A stretch of DNA of 64,000 nt from Streptomyces sp. NBC_01498 (GTDB lineage: Bacteria; Actinomycetota; Actinomycetes; Streptomycetales; Streptomycetaceae): positions 372,001-436,000 of the forward strand of contig NZ_CP109598.1 of assembly GCF_036327775.1 (NCBI RefSeq), written 5' to 3'. Below, in pieces: positions 55,718 to 63,945 of this stretch. The position numbers and the translations under genes were made by a program. A model generated the notes under the pieces. It saw nothing but the letters and a program-made list of their open reading frames with translations. It did no database searches and was not told where the DNA came from. Each line of letters opens with the position of its first letter. The stretch's first letter is position 1.

Positions 55718-55771
55718 CGCCCGAGCGGGGCGGTCCGGAGAATCGCTTCTCCGGGCCGCCCCGCTCGGGCG
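55718..55771. terminator. Very long 25-bp hairpin
   Basis: 55718-55742 pairs with 55747-55771 with a single G-U pair around the loop TCGC (arms start CGCCCGAGCGGGG). On the minus strand it is followed by TTTCCCC, so it terminates the dehydratase gene that stops at 55806. Confidence 0.93.
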
Positions 55772-55805
55772 TCTTTCCTCGGTGCTGCCGTGACCCGTCT
55801 CCCCG

Positions 55806-56780
55806 TCAGGCGGACGGCCCGGAGGACAGGAGCGAGGCATAGCGGTCGAGGTCGATGTTGCCGCCGCTGACGATCACACCGACGCGCCGTCCACGCAGTT
55901 GACCGGCCAGATCGCGGGCGGCGGCGAAGCCGAGGCATCCCGTCGGCTCCACCACGATCTTCATGAAGGTGGCGAAACTCCGCATCGCCGCGACCAGTTC
56001 GGCGTCGCCGGCAGTGTGGAAGTCCGTGACGTCACGGCGGATGATGTCGAACGTCCAGGCGCCCAGGTGCTGGGTCTGCGCGCCGTCGGCGATGGTCCTC
56101 GGGGTGTCAATGTGCACGACGGCCCCCTCGCGCACGGACCTCCGGCCCTTGTCCCCGGACTCCGGTTCGACTCCGTACAGACGGCAGCCCGGCGACAGCG
56201 CCTTCGTGGACAGGGCCGTACCGGACAGCAGTCCACCGCCGCCGAGCGGTACGAACAGGGCGTCGAGGTCGCCCACTTCCTCGAACAGCTCCTTGGCCGC
56301 GGTGCCCTGCCCGGCGATCACCCACGGGTGGTCGTAGGGCGGGATCAGCGTGAGACCGCGGGCGTCGGCCAGCGCGCGGCCGATCTCCTCGCGATCCTCC
56401 GTATAACGGTCGTACGGGACGACCTGTCCTCCGTACCCCTGGGTCGCGGCGACCTTCGCGGCGGGCGCGTCGTGCGGCATCACGATCGTGGCCGGTATGT
56501 CCAGGAGCCGGGCGGACAGCGCCACGGCCTGTGCGTGGTTGCCCGAGGAGTAGGCGACCACTCCGGCACGCCGCTGTTCGGGAGTGAACCGCGACAGGGC
56601 GTGGTACGCGCCACGGAACTTGAAGGCGCCCATGCGCTGGAAGTTCTCGCACTTGAACACCACCTCGCAGCCGAGTCGCTCGTCGATCAGGCGCGAGCGG
56701 AGCACCGGGGTGCGGTGGGCGTACGGCGCGATACGCGCGGCGGCGTCCTGGACGTCGTCATAGGTCGGCGACTGAGGCAT
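55806..56780 (-). CDS. PLP-dependent threonine/serine dehydratase-like enzyme (serine racemase / IlvA-like)
   Basis: 324 aa, fold type II. The PLP lysine lies in GAFKFRGAYHA, with SSGNHAQAVA and the phosphate loop GGGGLLSG. There is no ACT regulatory domain, so it is the short catabolic or racemase type (threonine dehydratase, serine racemase or hydroxyaspartate ammonia-lyase). Start ATG 56780 with GGAAGGA upstream. Likely monocistronic, bounded by hairpins on both sides. Confidence 0.9.
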   Translation of the reverse strand: MPQSPTYDDVQDAAARIAPYAHRTPVLRSRLIDERLGCEVVFKCENFQRMGAFKFRGAYHALSRFTPEQRRAGVVAYSSGNHAQAVALSARLLDIPATIVMPHDAPAAKVAATQGYGGQVVPYDRYTEDREEIGRALADARGLTLIPPYDHPWVIAGQGTAAKELFEEVGDLDALFVPLGGGGLLSGTALSTKALSPGCRLYGVEPESGDKGRRSVREGAVVHIDTPRTIADGAQTQHLGAWTFDIIRRDVTDFHTAGDAELVAAMRSFATFMKIVVEPTGCLGFAAARDLAGQLRGRRVGVIVSGGNIDLDRYASLLSSGPSA

Positions 56781-56805
56781 CTGCGGCTTCCTTCCGGACA
56801 GGCGT

Positions 56806-56832
56806 GCGGCCCGGCACAGTGTGCCGGGCCGC
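56806..56832. terminator. Perfect 12-bp hairpin after the CsbD gene
   Basis: GCGGCCCGGCAC (56806-56817) pairs with GTGCCGGGCCGC (56821-56832), loop AGT. A second stem, CGCCGTCC with GGACGGCG (56841-56859), lies beside it. Together they separate the CsbD gene from the dehydratase gene. Confidence 0.85.
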
Positions 56833-56868
56833 GGTCGCCGCGCCGTCCGGGGGACGGCGGAGGCGGTG

Positions 56869-57042
56869 TCAGTGCTTGAAGGTGTCCTTCGTCTTCTCCT
56901 TGGCCTGGCGCGCGTCGCCCTTGGCCTGCTCGGCGCGGCCCTCGGCGGTCAGACGCTCGTTGCCCACGGTGCGGCCGGCGGCTTCCTTCGCCCTGCCCTT
57001 GGCCTGCTCGGTCTTGGCCCGCGTCTTCTCATTGGCAGCCAT
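56869..57042 (-). CDS. CsbD-family small stress protein
   Basis: 57 aa from ATG 57042 (AGGA about 15 nt upstream). It starts MAANEKTRAKTEQAKGKAKE and continues AAGRTVGNERLTAEGRAEQAKG, ending KTKDTFKH. This is the highly charged CsbD-like sequence, controlled by general stress sigma factors in Bacillus. It has its own terminator. Confidence 0.92.
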   Translation of the reverse strand: MAANEKTRAKTEQAKGRAKEAAGRTVGNERLTAEGRAEQAKGDARQAKEKTKDTFKH

Positions 57043-57146
57043 GATCACTCACATCCTGCTGCGATCGACTTCAGGGACACCCGTCTGATAACCGCCGACG
57101 CGCGGCTCAAACACGACACCTGCTCCCGCCTCGTCCGACGGGACCC

Positions 57147-58097
57147 TCAGACCGTCGCCCGCAGGTGCTCGCGCGCCCACTCCTCGAAGGTCGTGAGCGG
57201 GACACCGAGCGCGCGGGCGAATTCCGGGCGGGCCGGCTGCGGGAAGTCGTTGAGGGCGGCCTGGCCGAAGCCCATGTCGGGCATCCCCGCGGCGACGGCT
57301 TCCTCGCCGGTCAGGTCGGGCGCGGTCAGGTCGGCGCCCAGACGGGCGGAGAGGATCCGGGCGATGTCCGTCATCGCCAGAAGATCGCTCGCCAGTTCGA
57401 TCTCGACCCGGTGGAACCGCTCAGGTGCGGCCACGGCAGCCGCCGCGGCCACGCCGATGTCGCCGACGGCGACGAGAGACAGCCGGGTGCCGGGCTTCAG
57501 GAGGGTGACCAGACCGCCCTCGACCCCGCGCGGGAAGACGATCCCGGCGGCGGGGCGGAGGTTCTCCATGAAGTAGCCGGGCTTGATGAGCGTCCAGTGC
57601 GTGAAGCCCGCGTCGCGTACCCGGTCCTGGATCTCGCTCTTCGCGGAGTAGTACGGATCCATCCAGGCCCAGTCGCCCCTGACCCAGTCGGTGTGCTGTC
57701 CGGCGCCGGAGACCGAGGTGTGCACGAACTGCGGCACGCCCGCCGCCTTCGCTCCCTCGATCAGGTTCACGGCCTGGGCGACCTCGCCCTCGAAGGCACG
57801 CCCGCCCACATCGGGCATCTGGACCGAGAAGACGGCGCGGGCCCCTTCTGCGGCCCGTTTCAGGGAGTCGCGGTCGTCGAGGTCCCCGGTGACCAGCTCG
57901 GCGCCGAGCACCGCCACGGCCTTCGCCCTGGCGCTCGCCGGGTCGCGGACCAGCGCCCGGACCGGGATACCGGACGCGAGCAGGGCGCGGGCGGTGGCGC
58001 CCCCCTGCTGTCCGGTGGCGCCGACGACGAGGACGGGCGCGGAGGCGGGTGGGAGCGGGGTCGGGGTCGGGTTCGGGGGCGCTGATTCTGACGTCAT
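57147..58097 (-). CDS. NmrA-like NAD(P)-binding protein
   Basis: 316 aa from ATG 58097 (GAGGAC upstream). A Rossmann N-terminus follows a Pro-rich lead: VLVVGATGQQGGATARALLASG (GxxGxxG), then LVTGDLDDRDSLKRAAEGARAVFSVQ. It shows HTSVSGAG and the substrate part HWTLIKPGYFMENLRPAAG. No YxxxK is apparent, as in NmrA/HSCARG redox sensors. It is divergent from a TetR gene with a shared operator, so that regulator probably controls it. Confidence 0.9.
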   Translation of the reverse strand: MTSESAPPNPTPTPLPPASAPVLVVGATGQQGGATARALLASGIPVRALVRDPASARAKAVAVLGAELVTGDLDDRDSLKRAAEGARAVFSVQMPDVGGRAFEGEVAQAVNLIEGAKAAGVPQFVHTSVSGAGQHTDWVRGDWAWMDPYYSAKSEIQDRVRDAGFTHWTLIKPGYFMENLRPAAGIVFPRGVEGGLVTLLKPGTRLSLVAVGDIGVAAAAAVAAPERFHRVEIELASDLLAMTDIARILSARLGADLTAPDLTGEEAVAAGMPDMGFGQAALNDFPQPARPEFARALGVPLTTFEEWAREHLRATV

Positions 58098-58148
58098 GAG
58101 GTCCTCGGTGATGACTCGCGGCCAGGGCCCGGCGCAGACCACGGGCCC

Positions 58149-58205
58149 TAAGTGGCGGGGGCCGCCACTTACGTTCGGGTACGATACGGAGGGCCCCGCC
58201 ACTTA
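58149..58205. promoter_or_regulatory. TetR-type operator with an extra half-site between NmrA and TetR genes
   Basis: TAAGTGGCGG-ggg-CCGCCACTTA (58149-58171) is a perfect 10+3+10 palindrome. The same arm, CCGCCACTTA, recurs at 58196-58205, 34 bp away. It fills the divergent intergenic region (58098-58285). Confidence 0.85.
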
Positions 58206-58285
58206 GCAAGCTCGTATCGCTCGGGCACCTCGGCAGGCCCGGCCTACCCGGCACGTCGGCCACTCGACAATTCGGAGAGGACGCC

Positions 58286-58849
58286 ATGACCGTCCAGCGC
58301 GCGGACGCGCGTCGTAACTACGCACGGATCCTCGCCGTCGCCGAGGCCGAGGTGGCCGCGCGCGGCGCCGACGCCTCGCTGGAGCAGATCGCCCGTACGG
58401 CGGGGGTGGGATCGGCGACCGTACGGCGGCACTTCCCGGGGCGGCGCGCGCTGCTGGAGGCGGTGTTCGGCGAGCGGATCGAGGCGCTGTGCGGCCGTGC
58501 GCGCGCCTTGACCGGCGCGGCCGATCCGCGGGCCGCGCTGCTGGAGTGGCTGGGCGCGCTCACCTCGTACGCCGCGTCCGCGCGGGGCATGGCGGACGCG
58601 CTGGTCCAGGACGGCGCGGTCGGCGGCCCGGAGCGCGTGAACGCGTGTTCCGAGAAGCTCTGCGGGGCGGTCGAACCACTGCTGGAACGCGCCGCGCGGG
58701 CCGGTGCCGTGCGGGCGGACGTGACCGTCGCCGACCTGGTCACGCTGGTCACGGGCATCGCCCTGGCCACGGAGCACCACCCCGATCCCGAGGCGGAGGC
58801 GCACCGGCTGCTCGGCCTGACGGTGGCGGGCATCAGCCCGCGGAGGTGA
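58286..58849 (+). CDS. TetR-family regulator
   Basis: 187 aa. HTH: ASLEQIARTAGVGSATVRRHFPGRRALLEAVF. The C-terminus resembles SbtR-like TetR_C. Likely binds the 58149-58171 palindrome and represses itself and the NmrA-like gene. The start ATG 58286 has GGAGAGG upstream. Confidence 0.9.
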   Translation: MTVQRADARRNYARILAVAEAEVAARGADASLEQIARTAGVGSATVRRHFPGRRALLEAVFGERIEALCGRARALTGAADPRAALLEWLGALTSYAASARGMADALVQDGAVGGPERVNACSEKLCGAVEPLLERAARAGAVRADVTVADLVTLVTGIALATEHHPDPEAEAHRLLGLTVAGISPRR

Positions 58850-58873
58850 GCGAGGACCCCGCGAACCGGGGGT

Positions 58874-58972
58874 CGTTCACCCGCGGGTCGTGCGTCCGTG
58901 CGTCGTGCGTCCGTCGATCACCCGTCTGCCGTTCACGCGCACGCCGTTCACCCGCCCGCCGTTCACCCGTCG
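58874..58972. repeat. GTTCACCCG-type direct repeats
   Basis: Several copies of GTTCAC(C/G)CG, together with GTGCGTCCGT copies, fill the space between the two TetR genes and run slightly into the second. Confidence 0.7.
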
Positions 58973-59511
58973 GTCGTGGTGATGCGCGTGATCGCCTCCA
59001 ACGTCAGCTCCCGGCCGTGCGGTTCGCGGGCCAGGGCGCGGTGCAGGGCCAAGCCCTCGATGAGGGCGTCGAGTTGGCGGGCGGTGTCCGGGTCGAAGTG
59101 TTTCTCCAGGTGGACGCGGCTGCGGCGCATCCACTCGTGGGTGAGTTCGCGGTACTCCGGGCGCCGGGCGGCGAGGGTGTACAGCTCCTGCGTGAGGACG
59201 AGGTCGCGCTGGGGTCCCTCGGACAGGACGTGCACGAGGTCGGCCACGGCTTCCCGGGCCTGGTCGCGGTCGGCCGGGGCGGAGAGGTACGCGTCGAAGA
59301 CCGCGACGATATGGCCGGTGAAACGGCCGAAGGCTTCGCGCAGCAGCTCGTCGATCCCGCCGAAGTGGTAGGTCATCGAGCCCAGGGGCACCTCGGCCCG
59401 CGCGGCGATCTTCCGGTGGGAGACACGGGCGAGGCCCTCTTCGGCGATGAGGTCGAGCGTGGCGGCGATGATGCGTTCGCGGCGCTGCGGGTCGGTGTGT
59501 CCGGTGGCCAT
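58963..59511 (-). CDS. TetR-family regulator, probable controller of the adjacent MFS gene
   Basis: 182 aa. HTH: GLARVSHRKIAARAEVPLGSMTYHFGGIDELLREAF; the C-terminus resembles transport-linked TetR_C domains. It lies 213 bp downstream of the MFS gene on the same strand, and the 11-mer CGAACGTACAC occurs upstream of both, so control of both is inferred. Confidence 0.88.
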   Translation of the reverse strand: MATGHTDPQRRERIIAATLDLIAEEGLARVSHRKIAARAEVPLGSMTYHFGGIDELLREAFGRFTGHIVAVFDAYLSAPADRDQAREAVADLVHVLSEGPQRDLVLTQELYTLAARRPEYRELTHEWMRRSRVHLEKHFDPDTARQLDALIEGLALHRALAREPHGRELTLEAITRITTTDG

Positions 59512-59607
59512 GGCGGCGCGCTCAGAGGGTACGGGCCGGGCGGGCGCCGGGTCGTACGATCGGTCGCCTGCGCGGGCCGGGCCCGGGGAAGTCCATCGGC
59601 ATAGACG

Positions 59608-59618
59608 CGAACGTACAC
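59608..59618. promoter_or_regulatory. CGAACGTACAC motif upstream of the TetR gene
   Basis: CGAACGTACAC at 59608-59618 is identical to the core of the palindromic site at 61034-61048. It lies 97 bp upstream of the TetR start. Confidence 0.5.
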
Positions 59619-59724
59619 CGGGGAGTTCCTCCGTACCGGCGCTTCTCCCTCTCCCTCCCCATGCGGCCTCCTCAGGAGGTCGGCGGAAAGTCGAGGGTCG
59701 ACGCGCACCGGCCGGCGGGACGGC

Positions 59725-61011
59725 TCACGGGCGTCGAGGCCGCAGCACCCCCGCCGACAGGATCACCAGGACCCCGGCCAGGGGTACGACCAGCAGGCCC
59801 ACCCGAAGACCCGACTCGTCGGCGACCAGCCCGACGACCGGCGGGGAGAGCAGGAAGCCCAGTCGCATCAGCCAGGAGACGATCGTGAGGCCCGATCCGG
59901 GCTTGAGACCGGGCAGTTCGTCGGCCTCGTGCATCGCCGCGGGCACGAGGGTCGCCACGCCGAATCCGGCGGCGGCGAAGCCCAGGATCGTCCCGCTAGT
60001 GGTGGGTACGGCGAGGGCGAGTCCCATGCCGATCGCGACGACGACGCCGCCGGAGCGTGCGACCGTACGCCGGCCGAACCGGTCGACCATCCGGTCACCG
60101 ATGACACGGCCGACGAACTGGGCCCCGACCAGGGCGATGTAGCCGGAGGCCGCCAGGGTCGCCGAGGCGTGCAGCGAGTCGGCGAGATAGAGCGCGGCCC
60201 AGGAACTGCCCGCGTCCTCGACAAGGGCACCGGACGCGGCGATGAGGACGAGGGCCGCCAGTACGTAAGCGCCGCGCAGACGCGCGGAGTCACGGTCCCC
60301 CGGCCACGCGGCCCGCCCCCGGTCACCGCCGTCCGCGCTGTCCGTCCTCGCCGCGTCCGTATCCGCACCGCCCGCCTTCGCGCCGTCCGTCGTCACATCG
60401 TCCGTCCGCGCCGCGTCCGGATCGGTGTCGGGCCCGGACAGGCAGAACCGCAGGGCGACGCAGGCGGCGATCCCGAACAGCACCGCCGAGATCAGCAGGT
60501 GCTGCCCCTGGGGCAGGCCGAGCGCGATCGCCCCGGCCGCCATCGATCCCCCGGTCACGGCGCCGACGGACCAGATCGCGTGGAACGAGTTGATGAGGGA
60601 GCGACCGTAGCGGCGCTGGACACGCAGGCCGTGGGCGTTCTGCCCGACATCGGTGAGGGCGTCCATCGCTCCCGCCAGGAACAGGGCCGCCGCGAACAGC
60701 GCCACGGATCCCGCCAGTCCGGCGGCGAGAACTCCGAGGCCGGTCAGCAGGGTGCCGGCGACCGCGACGCGCGCCGACCCCAGCCGCCGGACGAGCGCCC
60801 CGGCCGCCGGGCCCGCCGCGACGGCGCCGGCCGGAAAGGCCACGAGGGCCAGTCCGTACGCGGCGTTCCCGATGCCGAGATCCGTCTTGATCTGCGGGAA
60901 ACGCGGCAGGAGGTTGGCGAACAGCGCCCCGTTGGTGAAGAACAGCACGGCGACAGCCGCGCGCGCCCGGCGTTCGGCGTGGGTGGGCAGGCGTATCGCG
61001 TCGACGGTCAT
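59725..61011 (-). CDS. Major facilitator superfamily transporter
   Basis: 428 aa, about 12 membrane segments, starting with a short cytoplasmic lead. MFS loop motifs appear in GALVRRLGSARVAV and GDRMVDRFGRRTVAR. The central loop (about 190-230) is enlarged by Asp/Thr/Ala-rich repeats (TDPDAARTDDVTTDGAKAGG). The sequence resembles the FucP/YbjJ-like actinobacterial group; export or import and the substrate are unknown. Confidence 0.9.
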   Translation of the reverse strand: MTVDAIRLPTHAERRARAAVAVLFFTNGALFANLLPRFPQIKTDLGIGNAAYGLALVAFPAGAVAAGPAAGALVRRLGSARVAVAGTLLTGLGVLAAGLAGSVALFAAALFLAGAMDALTDVGQNAHGLRVQRRYGRSLINSFHAIWSVGAVTGGSMAAGAIALGLPQGQHLLISAVLFGIAACVALRFCLSGPDTDPDAARTDDVTTDGAKAGGADTDAARTDSADGGDRGRAAWPGDRDSARLRGAYVLAALVLIAASGALVEDAGSSWAALYLADSLHASATLAASGYIALVGAQFVGRVIGDRMVDRFGRRTVARSGGVVVAIGMGLALAVPTTSGTILGFAAAGFGVATLVPAAMHEADELPGLKPGSGLTIVSWLMRLGFLLSPPVVGLVADESGLRVGLLVVPLAGVLVILSAGVLRPRRP

Positions 61012-61033
61012 GGGCGGGAGCCTACAAGGAGAG

Positions 61034-61048
61034 CGTACGAACGTACAC
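61034..61048. promoter_or_regulatory. Palindromic operator upstream of the MFS gene
   Basis: CGTACG-AA-CGTAC (61034-61046), extended by AC, is an inverted repeat 23 bp before the MFS start. Its CGAACGTACAC half (61038-61048) recurs upstream of the adjacent TetR gene. Confidence 0.6.
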
Positions 61049-61105
61049 TCCTCCCTGTGGACGAGCGCCGGACCTGAGGAAGTGGGGCAGGCGACGGTGG
61101 GGCAC

Positions 61106-61149
61106 GACCTCGGGCCCGGTGCCGGTCGTCCGGCTCCGGGCCCGAGGTC
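61106..61149. terminator. Perfect 14-bp hairpin after the second PQQ-type dehydrogenase
   Basis: GACCTCGGGCCCGG (61106-61119) pairs with CCGGGCCCGAGGTC (61136-61149) around a 16-nt loop, 15 bases past the TAA stop of the minus-strand gene. Confidence 0.88.
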
Positions 61150-61164
61150 ACACTCCGGTGCTGA

Positions 61165-62304
61165 TTACGCGGGGTCGATACGGGAGATGGCGCCGCCGAT
61201 GCCGAGCACGTAGAGCTCGCCGTCGCCGTCCTGCACGAAGGAGATGGCCTCGCCGCCGCTGACCCCCAGGTCGCCCTGGCCGGTCACCTCGCCGTTCGCG
61301 ATCTGGAGTGTGCGGACGGTGCCGTCGCAGTAGTCGCTGAACACGTACTGCCCTTGGAGGGCCGGGATCGCGTCGCCCCGGTAGACGTAGCCGCCGGTCA
61401 CCGAGCAGCCGAGGCCGGTGCGGTCGTACTCGAACACCGGAGGCGTGTGGTTCGCGGGCTCGGTGCCGCCCCGGAACGGGTGGGTGCCCTCCATGGAGGA
61501 CCAGCCGTAGTTCTCGCCACCCGCGCTCGCCCCGGAGGCCCAGTCGATCTCTTCCCAGTCGCTCTGGCCGACGTCGCCGATGAGCATGTCGCCGTTGGCC
61601 GAGTCGAAGGAGAAGCGCCAGGGGTTGCGGAGCCCGTACGACCAGATCTCGTCCCTGGCGTTCGGGTCGGCCACGAACGGGTTGTCGGCCGGGACGGCGT
61701 ACGGCTCGCCACCGGTCGGGTCGATGCGGAGGATCTTGCCGAGCAGGGTGTCGAGGTTCTGCCCGTTGCCGTGCGGGTCGCCGCCCGCGCCACCGTCACC
61801 GAAGGCGATGTAGAGATATCCGTCCGGCCCGAACTTGATGTCGCCGCCGTTGTGGTTCTCGTACGGCTGCGTCTGGGTCAGGACCGTACGCCGCGTCTCC
61901 GGCTGGAGGGCGCCGTCCCGCACCGCGAACTCGTCGATGGTGCTGGTGCCTTCAAGATCCGTGAAAGAGATGTAGAAGTGTTCGAGTTCGTTGTCGAACG
62001 CGACGCCCAGCAGGCCGCGTTCGCCGTCGGTGGTCGTCTCGTCGGATATGTCGAGGACGGGCGCGCCGAGGCCCTGGTCGCCCAGGACCCTTACGGTGCC
62101 CGCGCGTTCGGCGATCCAGACCGTGTCGCCCGGTCCGGCGGCACCGGCGATGGGGTTGGTGGCCGTGGCCACTTCCGTGAGCACGACGTCCGCCGCCGCC
62201 CGGGGCGGGTCGGCGGGCTGGTCGGCGTATGCCGAACCCAGGGCGAGTGAACCGATGAGGCAGATGGCGCCGATGACGGCCGTGCTTCTGGTACGAGTTT
62301 TCAC
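61165..62304 (-). CDS. Secreted PQQ-dependent sugar dehydrogenase (glucose/sorbosone family), single-domain
   Basis: 379 aa from GTG 62304 (AGGAGG upstream). A signal peptide (about 1-30, ending AYA) precedes a six-bladed propeller: GTVWIAERAG-like GDTVWIAERAGTVRV, GERGLLGVAFD, NHNGGDIKFGPDGYLYIAFGDGG, GLRNPWRFSFD and GGYVYRG. It shares the fold of the 1941-4820 enzyme without its modules. The stop is TAA. Probably monocistronic; substrate unknown. Confidence 0.9.
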   Translation of the reverse strand: MKTRTRSTAVIGAICLIGSLALGSAYADQPADPPRAAADVVLTEVATATNPIAGAAGPGDTVWIAERAGTVRVLGDQGLGAPVLDISDETTTDGERGLLGVAFDNELEHFYISFTDLEGTSTIDEFAVRDGALQPETRRTVLTQTQPYENHNGGDIKFGPDGYLYIAFGDGGAGGDPHGNGQNLDTLLGKILRIDPTGGEPYAVPADNPFVADPNARDEIWSYGLRNPWRFSFDSANGDMLIGDVGQSDWEEIDWASGASAGGENYGWSSMEGTHPFRGGTEPANHTPPVFEYDRTGLGCSVTGGYVYRGDAIPALQGQYVFSDYCDGTVRTLQIANGEVTGQGDLGVSGGEAISFVQDGDGELYVLGIGGAISRIDPA

Positions 62305-62536
62305 CGTGACCTCCTGGAGGCGGCGGATGGGGGGAACCCGCCCGGCTGCCTGGCGCAGGGTCGTACTGGGGCTTCGCCCGCGCCAACACACAACCGGGGT
62401 GGGGGGGATTGAGTGCCGCTGGCCACGCATGAGGCTACAGGGACGGAGCGGCCTGGCCTAGACCAATAGCCGCCCTTTCCCGCTGTCTCCCCTGAAGCCG
62501 TCATCCCTCCGGCCCGGCTGTCCCCGCCTTCGGGCC

Positions 62537-62606
62537 GGACGGACGGGGCTGGACGGACGGGGCTGGACGAGACAGGGCCGGACGAGACAGGGCCGGACGG
62601 GCGGCC
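62537..62606. repeat. 14- and 15-bp tandem repeats, two copies each
   Basis: GGACGGACGGGGCT occurs twice (62537-62564), followed by GGACGAGACAGGGCC twice (62565-62594) and a partial copy. The array lies 5' of the dehydrogenase promoter region and ends next to the stop of the next minus-strand gene. The rest of 62305-62611 shows no gene. Confidence 0.95.
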
Positions 62607-62611
62607 CCGGG

Positions 62612-63646
62612 TCAGAGCGGCGCGCGCAGGCTGCTGCGGCCCGCCCGCCAGGCGGTGAGCGTCTTCTCCACCAGCCGTGCGTCCAGCATCTCCGTGGCGT
62701 TGACGCCGAAGGCCACGTCCTTCTCGAGCCAGGGCTCGTCCGCCAGCAGCCCGCCGACCACGTCCCGGCGGGCCACCTGTTCATGGACGGCGTCGGCCTC
62801 GACGTGCTCCGCGTAGAAGTGCTCGGCCGCCTCGCCCGCACCGGTCCGGCGCATCGCCCGGACCAGGCGGCGCGAGGACGGCGAGGAGGTGACCTCCAGG
62901 GCGGCGAAGTGTCCCACCAGCGCGCCACGCAGCGCCCGGTGCAGCCCGAACATCGACATCAGATTGACGCTCGCCAGCATCTCGGCCGTCGCCACGTCGA
63001 GATACCGGCCGTACGTCGTGTCGAGTCCCAGGTCCGTCATGAGGTCGGCGAAGAGCCGCGAGTGCATCCGGTCCGCCCGGCCGGCGCCGTACTCGTCGTA
63101 CTCGACCGCGACCATGGCCGCCTTCGCCCGCCCGCGCAGGCGCGGGATCACCCAGAGGTGCGGATCGGCCTCCTTGAGGTGGTAGAGCGAGCGCTGCGCC
63201 GCGTACTCGCGGAGCTGCCACAGCTCTCCGGCGTCCCGCAGATGGTGGGAGAGCCCCGCGCCGCCGACCGGCTCGACCAGAAGTACCGCCAACGCCTCGT
63301 CGGCGCCCGGCGGTTGGGCCCGGGTGTCCTCGCGCAGCGCGGCGAGGAAGCGGCGTTCCAGGGCGGCCCGCAGCCCGAGCAGCGCGGGGTCCCACTCCCG
63401 GGCGGGGTCGACGTCGCGGAAGCCCCGGTAGTGGAGCTCGTAACAGACGTAGAGCGCGAGGTGCAGATCGTCCCCGTACGGATCCGCCGCGTCGGCCGTG
63501 CCGTCCGGCGGCAGAGCGCTCCGATCACCGGGCCGGTCGCGCAGAGCGCGTACGACTCCGTGGCTGAGGTCGCCACGGCCGTCCGGCAGAGCCGGGTCGG
63601 CCGGTGAGGGGGCGGGGGCCTGTCGCGTCGTGTGTCGCGTCGTCAC
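62612..63646 (-). CDS. Haem-oxygenase-like iron-containing redox enzyme (HDO superfamily)
   Basis: 344 aa, mostly helical. Candidate metal ligands are Glu in CYELHYRG, Glu/His in EYDEYGAGRADRMHSRLF and the H-E-D-H set in AEHVEADAVHEQ. HDO enzymes use a diiron centre for oxidations such as N-oxygenation and desaturation. The GTG start overlaps by 4 nt the stop of a CDGSH iron-sulphur protein, a likely electron donor. Confidence 0.87.
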   Translation of the reverse strand: MTTRHTTRQAPAPSPADPALPDGRGDLSHGVVRALRDRPGDRSALPPDGTADAADPYGDDLHLALYVCYELHYRGFRDVDPAREWDPALLGLRAALERRFLAALREDTRAQPPGADEALAVLLVEPVGGAGLSHHLRDAGELWQLREYAAQRSLYHLKEADPHLWVIPRLRGRAKAAMVAVEYDEYGAGRADRMHSRLFADLMTDLGLDTTYGRYLDVATAEMLASVNLMSMFGLHRALRGALVGHFAALEVTSSPSSRRLVRAMRRTGAGEAAEHFYAEHVEADAVHEQVARRDVVGGLLADEPWLEKDVAFGVNATEMLDARLVEKTLTAWRAGRSSLRAPL

Positions 63647-63945
63647 TCCTCGGCCTCCTCGCTCGGCCCGGCGGGGTCGCCGCGTTCGCCCCGCTCACTC
63701 CGCTCACCGCGTTCGTCGTGCGTCGCCGACGGGCGGTCGGCGGGCTCCCTGACCCTGCGGCGGTGGCTGGTGTCGCACCACGGGTACGTACGGCTGCGGC
63801 GGCACGCGCACAGGGCCACCGTGAACCGGTCCGACCTCACCGTGGTCCCGTCGTCGAGGACCACCTCCACGGGGCCGTCGACCAGGAACGGCCCGTCCCG
63901 GGTCGGCGTCACACGGCGGGGCCTGTCATCGGACGCGTTCGACAC
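63643..63945 (-). CDS. CDGSH iron-sulphur domain protein
   Basis: 100 aa from GTG 63945. It has one CDGSH-type [2Fe-2S] site, ALCACRRSRTYPWCDTSH (three Cys, one His); the Gly of CDGS is replaced by Thr. A charged, low-complexity tail rich in Glu/Arg/Gly runs from about 70 to the end. It is coupled to the downstream HDO gene by GTGA overlap. Probably an electron carrier for that oxidase. Confidence 0.88.
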   Translation of the reverse strand: MSNASDDRPRRVTPTRDGPFLVDGPVEVVLDDGTTVRSDRFTVALCACRRSRTYPWCDTSHRRRVREPADRPSATHDERGERSERGERGDPAGPSEEAEE

